Assembly (NCBI GenBank): GCA_033812735.1
Contig: JAPXTA010000118.1
Coordinates: 1-16,227 of the forward strand
DNA from: JABFRJ01 sp033812735
GTDB taxonomy: Bacteria; Pseudomonadota; Alphaproteobacteria; Rhizobiales; Hyphomicrobiaceae
Length of the DNA: 16,227 bases
Direction of reading: 5' to 3'
Shown: positions 7,190 to 14,597 of the stretch, piece after piece
How the letters are laid out: every line of letters begins with the position of its first letter
How positions within the stretch are numbered: position 1 is the first letter of the stretch
The notes under the pieces: generated by a model
Database searches by the model: none
Told to the model about the DNA's origin: nothing
The model's input: the letters and a program-made list of their open reading frames with translations, nothing else
Translations under genes and position numbers: made by a program

Positions 7190-10100
7190 TTACAATCCGA
7201 CACGCCTCAGATCGAGGGTGAATGGATAGTCGGGGTTGACCGGAACGGCGAGCGGCCGGACGGCACCCGCTGTATGGCCTGCCGTCTCGAACCGCGCCAA
7301 TCGCCGGCCTTCCGCCTCGTAGGCGTTCACTGGGAACGTTTCAAAGCTTCGGCCGCCCGGATGCGACACATGATACCGGCACCCGGCAAGCGAACGACCG
7401 GTCCACGTATCGACGAGATCGAATACGAGAGGCACGTGCGTCGGGATCGTGGGGTGGAGGGCGGAGGGCGGCCACCAGGCGCGATACCGGACGCCAGCGA
7501 CGACCTCGCCGGAGGTACTCGTCGGCGCCATATTGAGGGCGACACCGTTGCAGGTCACCGCGAAGCGATCACCTGTCATGCCTCGGGCCTTCACCTCGAC
7601 CCGTTCCAGCGAAGAGTCAACGTAACGCGCGGTGCCGCCGACGATGCCCTCTTCGCCAAGAACGTGCCAAGGCTCGAGTGCCTGACGAATCTGCACCTCG
7701 ACGCCTGCGGCAGACGTTCTGCCAAGCAGCGGGAAGCGGAACTCGAAATGCGGTTTGAACCATTCGCCTTCAATCGGGATGCCTGCTTCGCGAAGATCCG
7801 CGATGATGTCTGCAAAGTCAGACCATACGAAATGCGGCAGCATGAAGCGATCGTGCAGTGCCGTTCCCCAGCGGATCAGCTTCTTGCGATAGGGCTTCTC
7901 CCAGAACATTGCGACCAGCGATCGCAGCAAAAGCTGCTGCGCCAAGCTCATGCGCGCATGCGGCGGCATTTCAAACGAGCGAAACTCGACAAGCCCGAGC
8001 CGTCCGGTCGGGCTATCCGGCGAATACAGCTTGTCGATGCAGATTTCGGCGCGATGCGTATTGCCGGTGACGTCGACAAGCAGATTACGGAATATCCGGT
8101 CGACGAGCCACGGCTGCACGCTGCCCTTGGCGGGGTCTGGGATTTGGGCAAGCGCGATTTCGAGTTCGTGCAGATTTTCGTGACGGCCTTCGTCGGCGCG
8201 CGGTGCCTGACTGGTTGGTCCGATGAAGAGCCCCGCAAAGAGGTAGGACAGTGAGGGGTGGTTCTGCCAATAGCTGACGATGGAGGCCAACAGGTCGGGC
8301 CGTCTCAGAAACGGACTATCGGCCGGCGTGATGCCACCGAGCACGATGTGGTTCCCGCCACCGGTTCCGGTATGGCGACCATCGAGCATGAACTTCTCGG
8401 TTGCCAAGCGCGCTTGATGCGCTTCCTCGTAGAGTGCGGTGGTGATCCCCACCGCCTCATCCCAGCTCCTCGCTGGCTGTACGTTGACCTCGATCACGCC
8501 GGGGTCCGGCGTTACTTTGAGAACATTCAGCCGCGGGTCGGCTGGTGGCGCGTATCCCTCTACGAACACAGGTATGTCGACTGCCTTTGCCGTTTCCTCA
8601 ATCGCCGCTACGAGCGCGGCGTAGTCCTCCGCATCCGGCAGCGGCGGCATGAACACATAGAGCTGGCTATCGCGCTCTTCGACCACCAAAGCCGTGCGCA
8701 CCGCGCCATGGATATCCGCTTGCGGCGGCCCTGCCTGTGGCGACTCGAGGGCAACGGCTGGCCGGCGTTGCATGATAATCGAGCGCTTGGGTAGCGCGGC
8801 GGCCTCGGCGAATGGATCGCGCGGAAGGACGTGCGGATAGTCCAATGCTGGTATAGACGGCAAAGACGCGAGCGGAAGGCGATAGCCGCTCGGCGAGTCG
8901 CCGGGGACAAGAAACAACCGCTCGCGTCGCAGGGCCCATCGCTCGGTTGCCCAACGCCGACCGCGATCGGCCGAATGCCAAGCCTGAATCGGAAGGACGA
9001 AGCTCTTTGCTTTCGTGACGCCCCAGTCGAAGACGCGGACAAGGCGCTCGCGCTCTGCTGGATCTTCGAGCTTGTTGTTGCGCGGCTCGATACCGACGGG
9101 CAGCCGCTGTTCGACCAACGCAAAGTATCCGGCGTCCTCGTAAGCAGCAATCGCGCTATCCGCCGGCAGTCCGATTTGCCCGCAGAGTGCTTCCATGAAC
9201 CTGCCGGCGTCTTCAATCGTTGCAGGCCGCCCAGCCTTTTCCGACGCCAGCAACCGAGGCTGTTGCCATAGCGGTTCACCGTCAGCTCGCCAGTAGATCG
9301 AGTAGGCCCATCGCGGCAATTGCTCGCCGGGATACCATTTTCCCTGGCCGGTATGGATGAGGCTGCCCGGTGCGAACCGCGCCTGCAAGCGGCGTATCAG
9401 ATCCTCGGCGTAGGCCTTCTTCGTTGGCCCTACCGCCGCGATGTTCCACTCTGCGCCATCCATGTCGTTGGCTGCGACGAACGTCGGCTCGCCGCCCATG
9501 CTGAGCCGCACGTCTCCCGCCTTTAACCGGGCGTCAACGACGTGACCCGCGTTCTCGATCTGAAGCCACGTTTCGTCCGAATATGGCTTCGTCACACGTG
9601 GCGTCTCGCGGATTCGCGTGACGCTCATATCGAATCCGAAGCTTACTTCGGCAGCCTCATGACCTCCCGTGATGGGTGCTGCGCTCACAGGATGGGGCGT
9701 CGCAGCGAGCGGGATGTGGCCTTCGCCGGCAAGGAGACCCGAGGTCGGGTCGAGGCCTACCCAGCCGGCACCTGGCAGGTACACCTCGGTCCAAGCATGC
9801 AGATCAGTGAAGTCGGCCTCCGCCCCGGTCGGGCCATCGAGTGCCTTTACGTCGGCCGTCAGCTGAATGAGGTAGCCTGACACGAACCGTGCGGCGAGAC
9901 CGAGATGCCTCAGGATCTGCACCAGTAGCCAGCCGCTGTCGCGGCAGGATCCTGACGCCTTCGCGAGTGTGTCCTCCGGAGTCTGAACGCCCGGCTCCAT
10001 GCGAATAAGATAGCTGACGTGGGCGTGCAGGCGCCGGTTCAGATCGACGACGAAGTCGATTGTGTTGGTTGGTTGGCGTGGAATGCCGGCAAGATACCGC

Positions 10101-10480
10101 GTCAGGAGCGGCCCCGCTGGATCTACTTCGAGGTAAGGACCCAGCTCCTTCAGCACGAGAGGATCATAGTTGAAGGGCCAGTCCTTGGCGCTGTCCTCTA
10201 CGAAGAAATCGAACGGATTGATCACCGCCATGTCAGCGACGAGATCGACCGTCACGGAGAAGCTGCTGGTCTTCTCGGGGATGACGATGCGCGCCTGGTA
10301 ATTGCCGAATGGATCCTGCTGCCAGTTTACGAAACTGTCTTTGGGTTCGATCGTCAGCGAATACGACAGGATCGGCGTGCGACTATGCGGGGCTGGCCGG
10401 AGCCGCACAATTTGCGGCCCCATGCTGACGCGCTTGTCATACTGGTACGTGGTCTTGTGGGTGAGGGCGACATGGAGCAC
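7190..10480 (-). CDS. Transglutaminase domain fused to DUF2126 predicted amidoligase
   Basis: This 1096-residue protein starts with a transglutaminase N-terminal region (1-100) and a transglutaminase core (about 140-260) with Cys179 in SGSCRDSGW, His228 in DLHAW and Asp244 in GLDPTSG. From about 325 (RLSMGGEPTF) to the end it is DUF2126, predicted to be an ATP-dependent amidoligase of the glutamine-synthetase-like fold. Candidate active-site segments are VIEVNVQP (662-669), GRHTGTGGGNHIVLGG (701-716) and LVEFRSFEMP (830-839). A likely reading is a ligase and a paired cysteine acyltransferase or hydrolase acting on the same amide, but no substrate is known. The start is GTG at 10480, giving MLHVALTHKTTYQY, where the family normally begins. 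Its ribosome-binding site is poor, and the frame stays open upstream to 10573 without another ATG, GTG or TTG. The length is usual for the family. Confidence 0.92.
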   Translation of the reverse strand: MLHVALTHKTTYQYDKRVSMGPQIVRLRPAPHSRTPILSYSLTIEPKDSFVNWQQDPFGNYQARIVIPEKTSSFSVTVDLVADMAVINPFDFFVEDSAKDWPFNYDPLVLKELGPYLEVDPAGPLLTRYLAGIPRQPTNTIDFVVDLNRRLHAHVSYLIRMEPGVQTPEDTLAKASGSCRDSGWLLVQILRHLGLAARFVSGYLIQLTADVKALDGPTGAEADFTDLHAWTEVYLPGAGWVGLDPTSGLLAGEGHIPLAATPHPVSAAPITGGHEAAEVSFGFDMSVTRIRETPRVTKPYSDETWLQIENAGHVVDARLKAGDVRLSMGGEPTFVAANDMDGAEWNIAAVGPTKKAYAEDLIRRLQARFAPGSLIHTGQGKWYPGEQLPRWAYSIYWRADGEPLWQQPRLLASEKAGRPATIEDAGRFMEALCGQIGLPADSAIAAYEDAGYFALVEQRLPVGIEPRNNKLEDPAERERLVRVFDWGVTKAKSFVLPIQAWHSADRGRRWATERWALRRERLFLVPGDSPSGYRLPLASLPSIPALDYPHVLPRDPFAEAAALPKRSIIMQRRPAVALESPQAGPPQADIHGAVRTALVVEERDSQLYVFMPPLPDAEDYAALVAAIEETAKAVDIPVFVEGYAPPADPRLNVLKVTPDPGVIEVNVQPARSWDEAVGITTALYEEAHQARLATEKFMLDGRHTGTGGGNHIVLGGITPADSPFLRRPDLLASIVSYWQNHPSLSYLFAGLFIGPTSQAPRADEGRHENLHELEIALAQIPDPAKGSVQPWLVDRIFRNLLVDVTGNTHRAEICIDKLYSPDSPTGRLGLVEFRSFEMPPHARMSLAQQLLLRSLVAMFWEKPYRKKLIRWGTALHDRFMLPHFVWSDFADIIADLREAGIPIEGEWFKPHFEFRFPLLGRTSAAGVEVQIRQALEPWHVLGEEGIVGGTARYVDSSLERVEVKARGMTGDRFAVTCNGVALNMAPTSTSGEVVAGVRYRAWWPPSALHPTIPTHVPLVFDLVDTWTGRSLAGCRYHVSHPGGRSFETFPVNAYEAEGRRLARFETAGHTAGAVRPLAVPVNPDYPFTLDLRRVGL

Positions 10481-10696
10481 GGGGGCGGCGTCCGGAATTG
10501 CAGGGAACTTCTGGTTCAGCTGATCGGTTATTCGTCGATCTTCAAGACGACAAGCTAGACCATGTGTTTTGCGTCATCTACGCCCCAACACGCCACAATA
10601 TTAGGCAAGTCGATCAATTTGCAGCTAGGCTTTGCCGCTTTCGTTGGCGGTTTGGTCGGTGTACCTAGGCGCTCCTGACAGATACGGGCTTTACGC
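10481..10696. promoter_or_regulatory. Divergent intergenic region between the DUF2126 and metallopeptidase genes
   Basis: This 216-base region must hold the promoters of two divergent genes. On the minus strand TAATAT (10603-10598) is a good -10 box. The only candidate -35 near it, GCTGCA 16 bases before, is weak. It would leave a leader of about 110 bases before the GTG at 10480. For the plus-strand gene no convincing box pair was found. The shared region suggests, but does not prove, common control of the two transcription units. Confidence 0.3.
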
Positions 10697-11731
10697 ATGA
10701 AAACGTTCTTGTGCGGCGCTTGCGGCAACAAAGTCTATTTCGGCAATATCAAATGCCTGCGCTGCGAAAGTCATCTAGCGTTCGATCCGGCGAGCCTCGA
10801 GATGGTCGCGTTGCAGCCTGCCGATGTCGAGGGCCATTGGCACGTCGCGGGCGCAGCAGGCACCGTCGTCCAGCACTGCTCAAACTACGCTCATGGTGTT
10901 TGCAATTGGCTCGCTCCTTCCAGCACCACCGCTGACCTATGCGTCGCATGCCGCCTCAATCGAACCATCCCCAATCTATCCGTGGCCGGCAACCTAGATG
11001 CGTGGGACAAACTCGAGCGGGCCAAGAAGCGGCTTGTCTTTTCATTGATGCGTTTTGGTCTGCCGCTTGACGCGACAACGCGCGGACAGGGAGCGCTCGC
11101 GTTCGAGTTCAAGCAGGACGCAGCGACAGGTCACCTCGACGGCGTCATCACGATCAATCTGCGCGAGACGGACAGCGTAGAGCGAGAACGTCAACGCACC
11201 TCGTTCGGCGAGGCGTATCGCTCGCTGCTGGGCCATCTTCGGCACGAGAGCGGACACTTCTATTGGTCCGTTCTCATCGAGGGCACGCCGCTCATAGACG
11301 AAGCGCGAGCGATCTTCGGCGACGAGCGCCAAGACTATGCTCAGGCTCTCGCGCGTCACTACGCCCTGGGTCCGCCGGCCAATTGGCAAGAGCACTATCT
11401 GTCCGCCTATGCGAGTTCACACCCCTGGGAAGACTGGGCTGAAACTTGGGCGCATTACATCCACATGGTCGATGCGCTCGACACCGCTCAAGCCGAAGGC
11501 ATGGAGCCTCGCGCAGCCGGCATGATGCACGGAGCGGCCTGGCCGTACGAGGTCAACGACATCTACCGCGACGTGACCTTCGAAAGCCTGATGGAGCGTT
11601 GGATCCCGCTGTCGATAGCTTTGAATAGCCTGTCTCGCAGCATGGGTCAGTTGGACTTCTATCCCTTTGTGGTATCTGCGCCGGCATACAGCAAGCTGGC
11701 GTTCATACACCGCGTTCTGCACGCGAACTGA
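10697..11731 (+). CDS. Zinc-ribbon putative zinc metallopeptidase
   Basis: This 344-residue protein starts with a zinc ribbon (Cys6, Cys9, Cys20, Cys23). A second Cys-rich stretch follows (Cys61, Cys69, Cys82, Cys85), likely a second metal site. The rest matches the bacterial putative zinc-binding metallopeptidase family. HESGH at 183-187 is an HExxH site, and WEDWAETWAHY at 244-254 supplies a downstream Glu as probable third ligand. Expected activity is peptide-bond hydrolysis in the cytoplasm; no signal peptide is seen and no substrate is known. The ATG at 10697 starts directly before the first Cys pair, with only a weak GGG upstream. It is divergent from the transglutaminase-DUF2126 gene, and I infer a functional link, since a peptidase could process or remove the product of amidoligases. 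It could equally be independent. Confidence 0.88.
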   Translation: MKTFLCGACGNKVYFGNIKCLRCESHLAFDPASLEMVALQPADVEGHWHVAGAAGTVVQHCSNYAHGVCNWLAPSSTTADLCVACRLNRTIPNLSVAGNLDAWDKLERAKKRLVFSLMRFGLPLDATTRGQGALAFEFKQDAATGHLDGVITINLRETDSVERERQRTSFGEAYRSLLGHLRHESGHFYWSVLIEGTPLIDEARAIFGDERQDYAQALARHYALGPPANWQEHYLSAYASSHPWEDWAETWAHYIHMVDALDTAQAEGMEPRAAGMMHGAAWPYEVNDIYRDVTFESLMERWIPLSIALNSLSRSMGQLDFYPFVVSAPAYSKLAFIHRVLHAN

Positions 11732-11831
11732 GCCATGGTAGGGCGCTGTATCGGGCCAGCAAGTCTCTATCGAGTACGGTCTTGACACCGCATGTAGCCG
11801 ACCTCGCTTTCGTCCCATGGCTCGTGAAAGC

Positions 11832-11859
11832 TTGACCAGTTTCCTGCCGCGCCATAACC
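11832..11859 (+). promoter_or_regulatory. Candidate promoter for the racemase-acyltransferase pair
   Basis: TTGACC (11832-11837) and ATAACC (11854-11859) are 16 bases apart (CATAAC at 15). Transcription would start near 11866, about 55 bases before the ATG at 11920. A second TTGACA near 11771 has no good partner. The match is by eye and moderate. The remainder of the 188-base gap 11732-11919 shows nothing else recognisable. Confidence 0.33.
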
Positions 11860-11919
11860 AACCTTCATCGACGGGCAGGATGCATCTAGGCATCGGTCTT
11901 TGTTCGTGGGGATGACGCG

Positions 11920-13053
11920 ATGACTGATCCACATTCCAGCAAAGATCCTTTGAGGATCGACGGAGCCGAGCTGTTCGTCGTGCGGCTGCCTTTGGTCACG
12001 CCGTTCACGATCGCCGCTGGCACACAAACCGAGAAGGTCTTTCCGCTCTTGATCCTTCGGTCCAACGGGCTCGAGGGCTATGCGGAGGGCGTGATGGATC
12101 CTCTGCCGGACTATCTCGAGGAGACCGTGCCCAGCGCGACAGCATTCCTGACCGACGCGCTCTTGCCGCAAGTTGTCGGACAGACGTTTGCCAATCCCGA
12201 GTCGCTTGCGCGCAAGTTGATGCCCTGGCGCGGAAACTACATGGCCAAGGCAACGGTGGAGATGGCGTTTTGGGACCTGTGGGCGAAGTCGCTGGGGCTA
12301 CCTTTGCAAACGGTCCTTGGTGGCGAAGGCGATGCCATCGATGTCGGCGTATCATTGGGGATCGGACCTATCGCCGGCACGGTCGAGCGCGTCGCGGACC
12401 ATCTGGAGCAGGGCTACAAGCGGATCAAACTGAAGGTCAAACCGGGCCATGATATCGGCTTGCTGCACGCGGTTCGCCGCGCCTTTCCGGACGCTCATCT
12501 CACGGTCGATGCCAATTGCAGTTATACGCTCTCCGATAGCAGCCTTCTGGCACGCTTGGATGATTTTGCGTTGGAATACATCGAGCAGCCTCTTGCCTGG
12601 GACGACATTCACGACCATGCGCAGCTGCAATCGCGTCTCAAGACACCGATCTGCCTGGATGAATGCATCCGTACGGTCGAGCATGCACGCAATGCCCTCG
12701 TGACCGATGCCGCGCGTGTGATCAACATAAAGGTCGGCCGATCAGGAGGACACGCAGCAGCTCGCCGCATCCACGATCTTTGCGAAGCCTTTTCAGTGCC
12801 CGTTTGGTGCGGTGGGATGCTCGAAGGCGGTGTGGGCCGGGCTCATAACATCCATCTTTCCACCCTCCCGAACTTCACGAAGCCAGGTGACACATCGTCG
12901 GCGAGCCGTTACTTCACCCGCGATATCATCGTCGAGAAGCTCGAGGCACGCGGTGGGCGAATGCCTGTTCCCAAAGGCCCTGGTATCGGCGTGACGCTCG
13001 ACCTCGACTATCTGAACCGGGTCACGCTTTCTCACCGGGAGTTCCGACTCTGA
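11920..13053 (+). CDS. N-succinylamino-acid racemase / o-succinylbenzoate synthase-like enolase
   Basis: This 377-residue member of the enolase superfamily belongs to the muconate-lactonising subgroup. The capping N-domain (about 11-130) is followed by a TIM barrel. Catalytic Lys170 and Lys172 stand in RIKLKVKPG, metal ligands are Asp198 (VDAN), Glu222 (IEQPL) and Asp247 (CLDE), and the opposite catalytic Lys271 lies in INIKVGRSGG. WCGGMLEGGVGRA at 296-308 is diagnostic of the N-acylamino-acid racemase/OSBS family, with Gly303 where Thr is common. These enzymes epimerise N-succinylamino acids, and some also make o-succinylbenzoate. No other menaquinone gene is near, and a GNAT gene is coupled downstream, so the racemase role is favoured. 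The ATG at 11920 has GGGGA 7 bases upstream. The superfamily is certain; the reaction is inferred from context. Confidence 0.88.
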   Translation: MTDPHSSKDPLRIDGAELFVVRLPLVTPFTIAAGTQTEKVFPLLILRSNGLEGYAEGVMDPLPDYLEETVPSATAFLTDALLPQVVGQTFANPESLARKLMPWRGNYMAKATVEMAFWDLWAKSLGLPLQTVLGGEGDAIDVGVSLGIGPIAGTVERVADHLEQGYKRIKLKVKPGHDIGLLHAVRRAFPDAHLTVDANCSYTLSDSSLLARLDDFALEYIEQPLAWDDIHDHAQLQSRLKTPICLDECIRTVEHARNALVTDAARVINIKVGRSGGHAAARRIHDLCEAFSVPVWCGGMLEGGVGRAHNIHLSTLPNFTKPGDTSSASRYFTRDIIVEKLEARGGRMPVPKGPGIGVTLDLDYLNRVTLSHREFRL

Positions 13054-13766
13054 CCGACGTTACGATCCGCGAGCTCTCGGGTATGGGAGAGTTTCGTCAG
13101 GCTGAGACCTTGCAGCGCGAGGTCTGGGGCGAAGACGATCTGCCTGATCCAGCCGATCTGATGATGGTCATCCAAGCCGAGGGAGGCCTAGTTGCCGGCG
13201 CCTTCGCAGCGGGGCGATTGGCCGGCTATGTGTTCGGCTTTCCGACCCGCGACCCCGAAATTCAGCACTCGCACCGGCTCGCCGTACTCGATCAGTCGCG
13301 CGGATCGGGACTTGGCTTGCAACTCAAGCGCTACCAGCGCGAATGGTGCCTTGCGAGAGGCATCAAGCGGATTCGCTGGACATTCGATCCCCTGCAGGCC
13401 TTGAACGCGACGTTAAATATACATCGGCTCGGTGCGACGTCGCGCATCTACCTCGAGGACTATTACGGCGTGATGGGCGGCATCAACAGTGGACTCGCCT
13501 CCGATCGGCTGCTGGTCGACTGGGACCTTTGTTCATCCGTAGTCACTGCGCTAGCCGCAGGCAATGCGCGGACGGCGAGTGCTGCGACGCCTCTGGACTT
13601 TGCCTTGCCGGCCAACCTCGGCGTTCTGACACAAACCGATCCGCGCCGTGCCCACGACCAGAGGCATGCCCTGCGGTCACTGTTGCAGCGTCAGTTCGCA
13701 GAGGGCTTCGCCATCGTCGACTTCGATCGTGAGAAGCGCCATTATCTCTTGGCGCGTCAGGAGTGA
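13050..13766 (+). CDS. GNAT acyltransferase coupled to the racemase, probable CTG start
   Basis: This GNAT-fold protein is 238 residues from CTG. LAVLDQSRGSGLG carries the acyl-CoA-binding Q/RxxGxG loop, followed by a helix and IKRIRWTFDPLQALNATLNIHRLG, typical of the group found beside N-succinylamino-acid racemases. There it is thought to transfer succinyl from succinyl-CoA to a D-amino acid, which the racemase then epimerises and a desuccinylase releases as the L-form. No desuccinylase is in the window. The first ATG (13083) would cut off strand 1, encoded as TDVTIRELSG just before it in frame. That longer frame has no ATG, GTG or TTG. It has CTG at 13050 inside a CTGA overlap with the racemase stop, with GGGAG 8 bases upstream. 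CTG is therefore preferred; the shorter 227-residue form remains possible. Confidence 0.8.
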   Translation: MTDVTIRELSGMGEFRQAETLQREVWGEDDLPDPADLMMVIQAEGGLVAGAFAAGRLAGYVFGFPTRDPEIQHSHRLAVLDQSRGSGLGLQLKRYQREWCLARGIKRIRWTFDPLQALNATLNIHRLGATSRIYLEDYYGVMGGINSGLASDRLLVDWDLCSSVVTALAAGNARTASAATPLDFALPANLGVLTQTDPRRAHDQRHALRSLLQRQFAEGFAIVDFDREKRHYLLARQE

Positions 13767-13812
13767 CGGACGCATATCCTCTGCCTCTGCCGATCGCGAT
13801 ACCCGGCACCTA

Positions 13813-14496
13813 TTAGGGTTGCATCCCGCCGCGGCTCTTGGCGGACGAGGCCTCGGCCGACGACAGGTATCGCAGGAGGGCCGCAGCGTCCGCCGGGTTG
13901 GCGCCGTTTCGGCACGCGGCCATGGCGAAGGTGGTCATCGGCAAGACGTGGTCGGGGATGGGGCCGAAGATGTTGATGCCCGGCTCTCCCAACAATTCGC
14001 TCATTTGCTGGAACCCGATATCGACCGCTCTGGCAGCCACAAGGCGTGCGACAGGCATACCGGGGGGCGCTTCAACGATCGTCAACTGAGGTTCGACAAA
14101 TCCCCACTCTCGCAGCAACGTTCGGACTGCCTTGCCGCTCGGCCCCGTGGAAACACCCACAATCCCTGCGGCCCTCAGCATATCGCGGATCGCTGCTTCA
14201 TCGCAGATAGCCGGGCATTCGGCGCTCTCGTGCACTGCGATCGCGGCGGGTGACCTTGCGAAGTCGACCATGCTATCGGCCATCACATGGCCATCGCGCG
14301 CAAGCTTGCCGAGCGCGTCGCGCGCCAAAACTACCAGATCGAACGCCTCGCCTGTTGCAAGCCGCCTTGCTGCGTCCACGCCGCCGATCGATGTCAGAGC
14401 GATGCTGCAATCAAACGATACTTCGAATTTCCGGACGAGTTCGGACAGAATATGGCGCGTTGCCATCGAGGAAATGACGGAAACGCTTCGCTTCAT
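13813..14496 (-). CDS. ModA-like binding protein without signal peptide
   Basis: This 227-residue protein has the ModA-like type 2 binding fold and begins almost directly with strand 1 (SVSVISSMATRHILSELV), leaving no room for a signal peptide. Landmarks are SIGGVDAARRL (37-46), AFDLVVLA (51-58), GVSTGPSGKAV (114-124), GMPVARLVAARAVDIGFQQMSELL (about 146-169) and the C-terminal LRYLSSAEASSAKSRGGMQP. Such cytoplasmic-looking proteins are common orphans in Proteobacteria and are often annotated as molybdate-binding, but a transport role is unlikely without export. ATG 14496 is chosen because GGAG stands 9 bases upstream; the frame could extend 21 residues further without adding a signal sequence. 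It lies 101 bases after the barrel-protein gene on the same strand and converges on the GNAT gene with 46 bases between stops. Confidence 0.8.
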   Translation of the reverse strand: MKRSVSVISSMATRHILSELVRKFEVSFDCSIALTSIGGVDAARRLATGEAFDLVVLARDALGKLARDGHVMADSMVDFARSPAAIAVHESAECPAICDEAAIRDMLRAAGIVGVSTGPSGKAVRTLLREWGFVEPQLTIVEAPPGMPVARLVAARAVDIGFQQMSELLGEPGINIFGPIPDHVLPMTTFAMAACRNGANPADAAALLRYLSSAEASSAKSRGGMQP

Positions 14497-14597
14497 TTCA
14501 ACAAACTCCACCGTGGCGCGTTTGGTCAACGGGAGGCTATAGAGTTCAGAACAGCACATGGCGTGCCGTGAAGCCAGCCTCCGGCTCTGACAGGCGA

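Noticed and set aside
7274..8254. 326-codon plus-strand open frame opposite the DUF2126 gene
   Set aside because: It is antisense to well-conserved DUF2126 segments and shows no recognisable domain.
14566..14590. Hairpin between the barrel gene and the second ModA-like gene as a terminator
   Set aside because: Only a 4-pair stem (AGCC/GGCT) with no T run is present.
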